Shown: positions 61,280-64,000 of the stretch, piece after piece
Layout of the letters: each line of letters opens with the position of its first letter
Numbering within the stretch: the first letter of the stretch is position 1
Source of the DNA: Streptomyces sp. NRRL F-5122
Lineage (GTDB): Bacteria > Actinomycetota > Actinomycetes > Streptomycetales > Streptomycetaceae
Assembly (NCBI RefSeq): GCF_001507435.1
Contig: NZ_LMWH01000048.1
Coordinates: forward strand, 186,001-250,000
Length of the DNA stretch: 64,000 bases
Direction: 5' to 3'
Position numbers and translations under genes: made by a program
The notes under the pieces: generated by a model
Database searches by the model: none
The model's input: the letters and a program-made list of their open reading frames with translations, nothing else
What the model was told of the DNA's origin: nothing

Positions 61280-62584
61280 GTGACCCAGACAACCGACGCC
61301 GCAGTCGCCGAGGACGCCCGGACCGACAAGAAGCCGTCCCGCGTCCACCGGGCATGGTTCGTCGCGGTGGTCACCTTCGTGACGATCATCGGCGCCGCCG
61401 CCTTCCGTTCACTGCCCGGACTGCTGATCGACCCGTTGCACCAGGAGTTCGGCTGGTCGCGCGGCACGATCGGCGCCGCGGTCTCCGTCAACCTGGCGCT
61501 GTACGGGCTGACCGCGCCGTTCGCGGCGGCCCTCATGGACCGCTTCGGCATCCGTCGGATCGTCGCCGTGGCCCTCGCGGTCATCGCGCTCGGCTCGGGC
61601 ACGACCGTCTGGATGTCGGCGGCCTGGCAGCTGATGCTCTGCTGGGGGCTGCTGGTCGGCCTGGGCACGGGCTCGATGGCGCTTGCCTTCGCGGCGACGG
61701 TCACCAACCGGTGGTTCACCGAGCGGCGCGGTCTGGTGAGCGGGATCCTCACCGCCGCCTCCGCCTCGGGTCAGCTGATCTTCCTTCCCGTGCTGTCCTG
61801 GATGGTGGAGGGCCACGGCTGGCGCCCCGCCGCGGTGACGGTCTCCCTCGCCGCCCTGGCGGTCATCCCCTTCGTCTGGCTGCTGCTGCGCGACCACCCC
61901 GCCGACGTGGGCCTGAAGCCGTACGGCGCGAAGGAGTTCGTGCCGCGTCCCGAACCGGCGCGCGGGGCCGCCCGCCGCGCGGTCACGGTGCTTCTCTCGG
62001 CGGTGCGCACGGGTCCGTTCTGGCTGCTGGCCGGCACCTTCGCGATCTGCGGGGCCTCCACGAACGGCCTGATCCAGACCCACTTCGTCCCGGCCGCGCA
62101 CGACCACGGCATGCCCATCACGGCGGCCGCTTCCCTCCTCGCGGTCATCGGCGTCTTCGACGTGCTGGGTACGGTCGCCTCGGGCTGGTTCACGGACCGC
62201 TACGAACCGCGGCGTCTGCTCGCGGTGTACTACGCCCTGCGCGGCATCTCCCTGCTCTTCCTGCCGATGCTCCTGGCCCCGACGGTCCGTCCACCGATGA
62301 TCTTCTTCATCGTCTTCTACGGCCTGGACTGGGTCGCCACGGTCCCGCCCACCCTTGCGCTGTGCCGGGAGCGGTACGGCGAGGACAGTGCCATCGTCTT
62401 CGGCTGGGTCCTCGCCTCGCACCAGGTCGGCGCGGCCCTGGTCGCCTTCCTCGGCGGCGTCGCACGGGATGTGTTCGGCTCCTACGACGTGGTCTGGTAC
62501 GCCTCGGGCGCGCTGTGTGCGGCGGCGGCCCTGATGGCGCTGGTGATCCGGCGGCGCCCGGCGGTGATGCCCGCACTCGCCTGA
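61280..62584 (+). CDS. MFS transporter (OFA/monocarboxylate type)
   Basis: This 434-residue transporter has twelve helices, FGWSRGTIGAAVSVNLALYG in helix 2 and the cytoplasmic loop ALMDRFGIRRIVAVAL. The pattern resembles the oxalate/formate antiporter-like family and MCT-like carriers, which import organic acids. It starts with GTG, lies opposite the GlxA-type regulator and is probably controlled by it. It would supply the acid used by the island. Confidence 0.88.
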   Translation: MTQTTDAAVAEDARTDKKPSRVHRAWFVAVVTFVTIIGAAAFRSLPGLLIDPLHQEFGWSRGTIGAAVSVNLALYGLTAPFAAALMDRFGIRRIVAVALAVIALGSGTTVWMSAAWQLMLCWGLLVGLGTGSMALAFAATVTNRWFTERRGLVSGILTAASASGQLIFLPVLSWMVEGHGWRPAAVTVSLAALAVIPFVWLLLRDHPADVGLKPYGAKEFVPRPEPARGAARRAVTVLLSAVRTGPFWLLAGTFAICGASTNGLIQTHFVPAAHDHGMPITAAASLLAVIGVFDVLGTVASGWFTDRYEPRRLLAVYYALRGISLLFLPMLLAPTVRPPMIFFIVFYGLDWVATVPPTLALCRERYGEDSAIVFGWVLASHQVGAALVAFLGGVARDVFGSYDVVWYASGALCAAAALMALVIRRRPAVMPALA

Positions 62585-62621
62585 ACGGGAGGGCCGGCCG
62601 GGCGGCGGAGTGCCGTGCCCG

Positions 62622-63243
62622 CTAGACGAACCGGCCCCGGTGGAACAGCAGCGGCCGTTCCTCGCCGTCCGTCCCCCGTCCCGAGAGCCCGTACCCGGCC
62701 CACCACGATCAGATGGTCGCCGCCGGTGTGCACGGCGTGGATCGCGCAGTCGATCCACGCCGTGGTGCCCGTCAGGCGCGGGGCACCGGAGAACGGTGCC
62801 GGCTCATGGTCGACGCCGGCGAACTTGTCCCCGCCGCTGACCGCGAAGCCGCGGCACAACGCGCCCTGGTGGCTCGCGAGTACGTTCACGCAGAAGACCC
62901 CGGCACGGGCGATCCGCGGCCAGGTGGTGGAGGCCCGGCCCACCATGAACACCACCAGCGGCGGGTCGAGCGAGAGCGAGGAGAAGGACTGGCAGGCGAA
63001 GCCCGCCGGTGCCGTCCCGCCGTCGGTCGCGGGCGCGGTGATCACCGTGACACCGGTGGCGAAGTTCCCGAGGACGCGCCGGAACTCGCCCGGGTCGACC
63101 GGCGCCCTCTCGTCCCCTGCGACGCACCGCAACTCGGGCCTGGATAAGGCTTCGACGGGCCCCACGGCCGTGCGCGTCCCGGCCGACCTGAGGTAACGGA
63201 CGGCGGTCGCCGCCATCCCTGCGTGTCCCATCACGGCATCCAT
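62622..63243 (-). pseudogene. Flavin reductase-like protein with a C-terminal +1 frameshift
   Basis: The frame has the FMN-binding fold of HpaC/styrene-reductase-like proteins: FRRVLGNFATGVTVITA, GFACQSFSSLSLDPPLVVF, VLASHQGALCRGFA and HTGGDHLIVVGRVRAL. At the run of five C (62673-62677, plus strand) one base is extra: the expected ending EERPLLFHRGRFV lies in another frame with its stop at 62622. Restored length is about 207. The start is uncertain (63243 or a later one). It would provide reduced flavin to an oxygenase. Confidence 0.8.
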
Positions 63244-63248
63244 TAAAC

Positions 63249-63263
63249 CTGACGGAGCGTCAG
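63249..63263. promoter_or_regulatory. Island operator D
   Basis: CTGACGGAGCGTCAG is a perfect 6-bp dyad with a 3-base centre, followed by AT as in the other sites. It lies 6 bases before the flavin reductase start. Confidence 0.65.
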
Positions 63264-63339
63264 ATGAAAAGGGCCGCGTGGAGCAGGAGATCCTGAGCGG
63301 CCGAGCGCCCTCCGCGGGCGTGCGACGGCCGTTCCGCCG

Positions 63340-64000
63340 TCACCGGCCCTCGAACGAGGCGCCGCGCCGCTCCACGAAGCTCGCGACCCCTTCCCGAGCA
63401 TCCGCCGTCGTCATATTGATCTCCTGAGCGGCGGCCTCGGCGGCGAAGGCGGTGGCGCGGTCCGTCTCCAGCGAGGCGTTGACCAGCTGCTTGGTCAGTG
63501 CGAGGGCACGGGTGGGACCGGCGGCCAGGCGTTCGGCCCACTCCCGGGCGGTCTTCTCCAGGGCGTCGGCCGGTACGACCCGGTTGACCAGACCGAGACG
63601 CTCCGCCTGCGGTGCCGTCAGCGCGTCGCCGAAGAACATCAGCTCCTTCGCGCGCTGCGGCCCGACGAGCCGCGGCAGCAGATACGCTCCCGCGCCGTCC
63701 GGGACCAGGCCGCGGCGCACGAACACCTCGATGAACCGGGCGGATTCGGCGGCCAGGACAAGATCGCACGCCAGGGCGAGGTGCGCGCCGAGACCCGCGG
63801 CGGTGCCGTTAACGGCGGCGATCACCGGCTTCTCGCAGTCGAGGACCGCGGCGATCAGGCGCTGGGCGCCCCGGCGGAGGGTGCGGGCCACGTCACCGGG
63901 GATCCGCTCGCCTCCCGCCACCGCGCCGCGCAGATCGGCGCCCGCGCAGAAGCCGCGGCCCCTGCCGGTGAGGACCACGGCGCGTACGTCCGGGTCGGCG
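63340..64000 (-). CDS. Enoyl-CoA hydratase/isomerase family protein, 5'-truncated by the window
   Basis: The visible 219 residues begin ADPDVRAVVLTGRGRGFCAG and hold the first oxyanion motif AGADLRG, the second NGTAAGLGAHLALACDLVLA and RRGLVPDGAGAYLLPRLVG with the usual catalytic Glu replaced by Asp. The C-terminus (FVERRGASFEGR) is complete. It lies 97 bases downstream of the flavin reductase start, in the same orientation but upstream on the transcript, so it could be co-transcribed with what precedes it outside the window. Confidence 0.87.
   Translation of the reverse strand, partial: ADPDVRAVVLTGRGRGFCAGADLRGAVAGGERIPGDVARTLRRGAQRLIAAVLDCEKPVIAAVNGTAAGLGAHLALACDLVLAAESARFIEVFVRRGLVPDGAGAYLLPRLVGPQRAKELMFFGDALTAPQAERLGLVNRVVPADALEKTAREWAERLAAGPTRALALTKQLVNASLETDRATAFAAEAAAQEINMTTADAREGVASFVERRGASFEGR

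Overview
The window is chromosomal DNA from a Streptomyces-like actinomycete. The evidence is very high GC content with strong third-position GC bias, many GTG starts and stop/start overlaps, mycothiol-type enzymes, and a gene order around 28-48 kb (citrate synthase, pdxH, dmdR1, nagS, purU, ECF sigma factor, STAS protein, EF-hand protein) that I recognise from the core of the S. coelicolor chromosome (about SCO4387-SCO4411, recalled, not searched). I see no rRNA, tRNA, CRISPR array, insertion sequence or prophage.

0.0-14.7 kb is mixed housekeeping: the 3' end of an NCS2 permease, a ribbon-helix-helix protein, a MarR regulator with an MFS exporter, a GNAT acetyltransferase, an RNA 2',3'-cyclic phosphodiesterase, an aldo/keto reductase, an SGNH hydrolase, a secreted beta-propeller protein, serC, a cytochrome P450, a large FAD/Fe-S oxidoreductase, a FemAB peptidyltransferase and an EamA exporter. 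Several strong GC-rich hairpins separate these units. An ABC-exporter remnant with a 9-bp repeat expanded next to its P-loop follows at 15.0-15.9 kb.

16-26 kb is one continuous plus-strand operon of eight genes: a DinB-like TIGR03084 protein, AtuA, a biotin-dependent carboxylase beta subunit, biotin carboxylase/BCCP, an acyl-CoA dehydrogenase, an acyl-CoA ligase, an enoyl-CoA hydratase and a TetR repressor. It looks like an acyclic-terpene or branched-acyl-CoA catabolic pathway, with a perfect 14-bp palindrome near its promoter. A short leader peptide precedes an isopenicillin-N-synthase-like dioxygenase at 26.2-27.4 kb.

27-48 kb is conserved core: citrate synthase and pdxH (divergent), an alpha/beta hydrolase that lacks its nucleophilic serine, the iron repressor dmdR1, the GlcNAc-6-P dehydratase nagS with a DasR-like site, a PAS/GAF protein, an ABC exporter pair, a primase-polymerase domain protein, an NsdA-like regulator, a repeat-bearing membrane protein, a branched-chain-type binding lipoprotein, purU, an ECF sigma factor with a zinc-finger partner, a STAS protein and an EF-hand protein. 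The region 29.7-31.4 kb holds two structured, apparently non-coding or micro-ORF transcripts.

48-64 kb is an accessory catabolic island: acyl-CoA ligase, amidohydrolase, three acyl-CoA dehydrogenases, a cyclase-family protein, an SDR, a zinc alcohol dehydrogenase, two MFS transporters, a GlxA-type AraC regulator, a flavin reductase and an enoyl-CoA hydratase. Four promoters here share a 15-bp dyad close to CTGACGGACnGTCAG, which points to one repressor that is not in the window. Five of these genes carry frame disruptions, so the island is either decaying or poorly sequenced.
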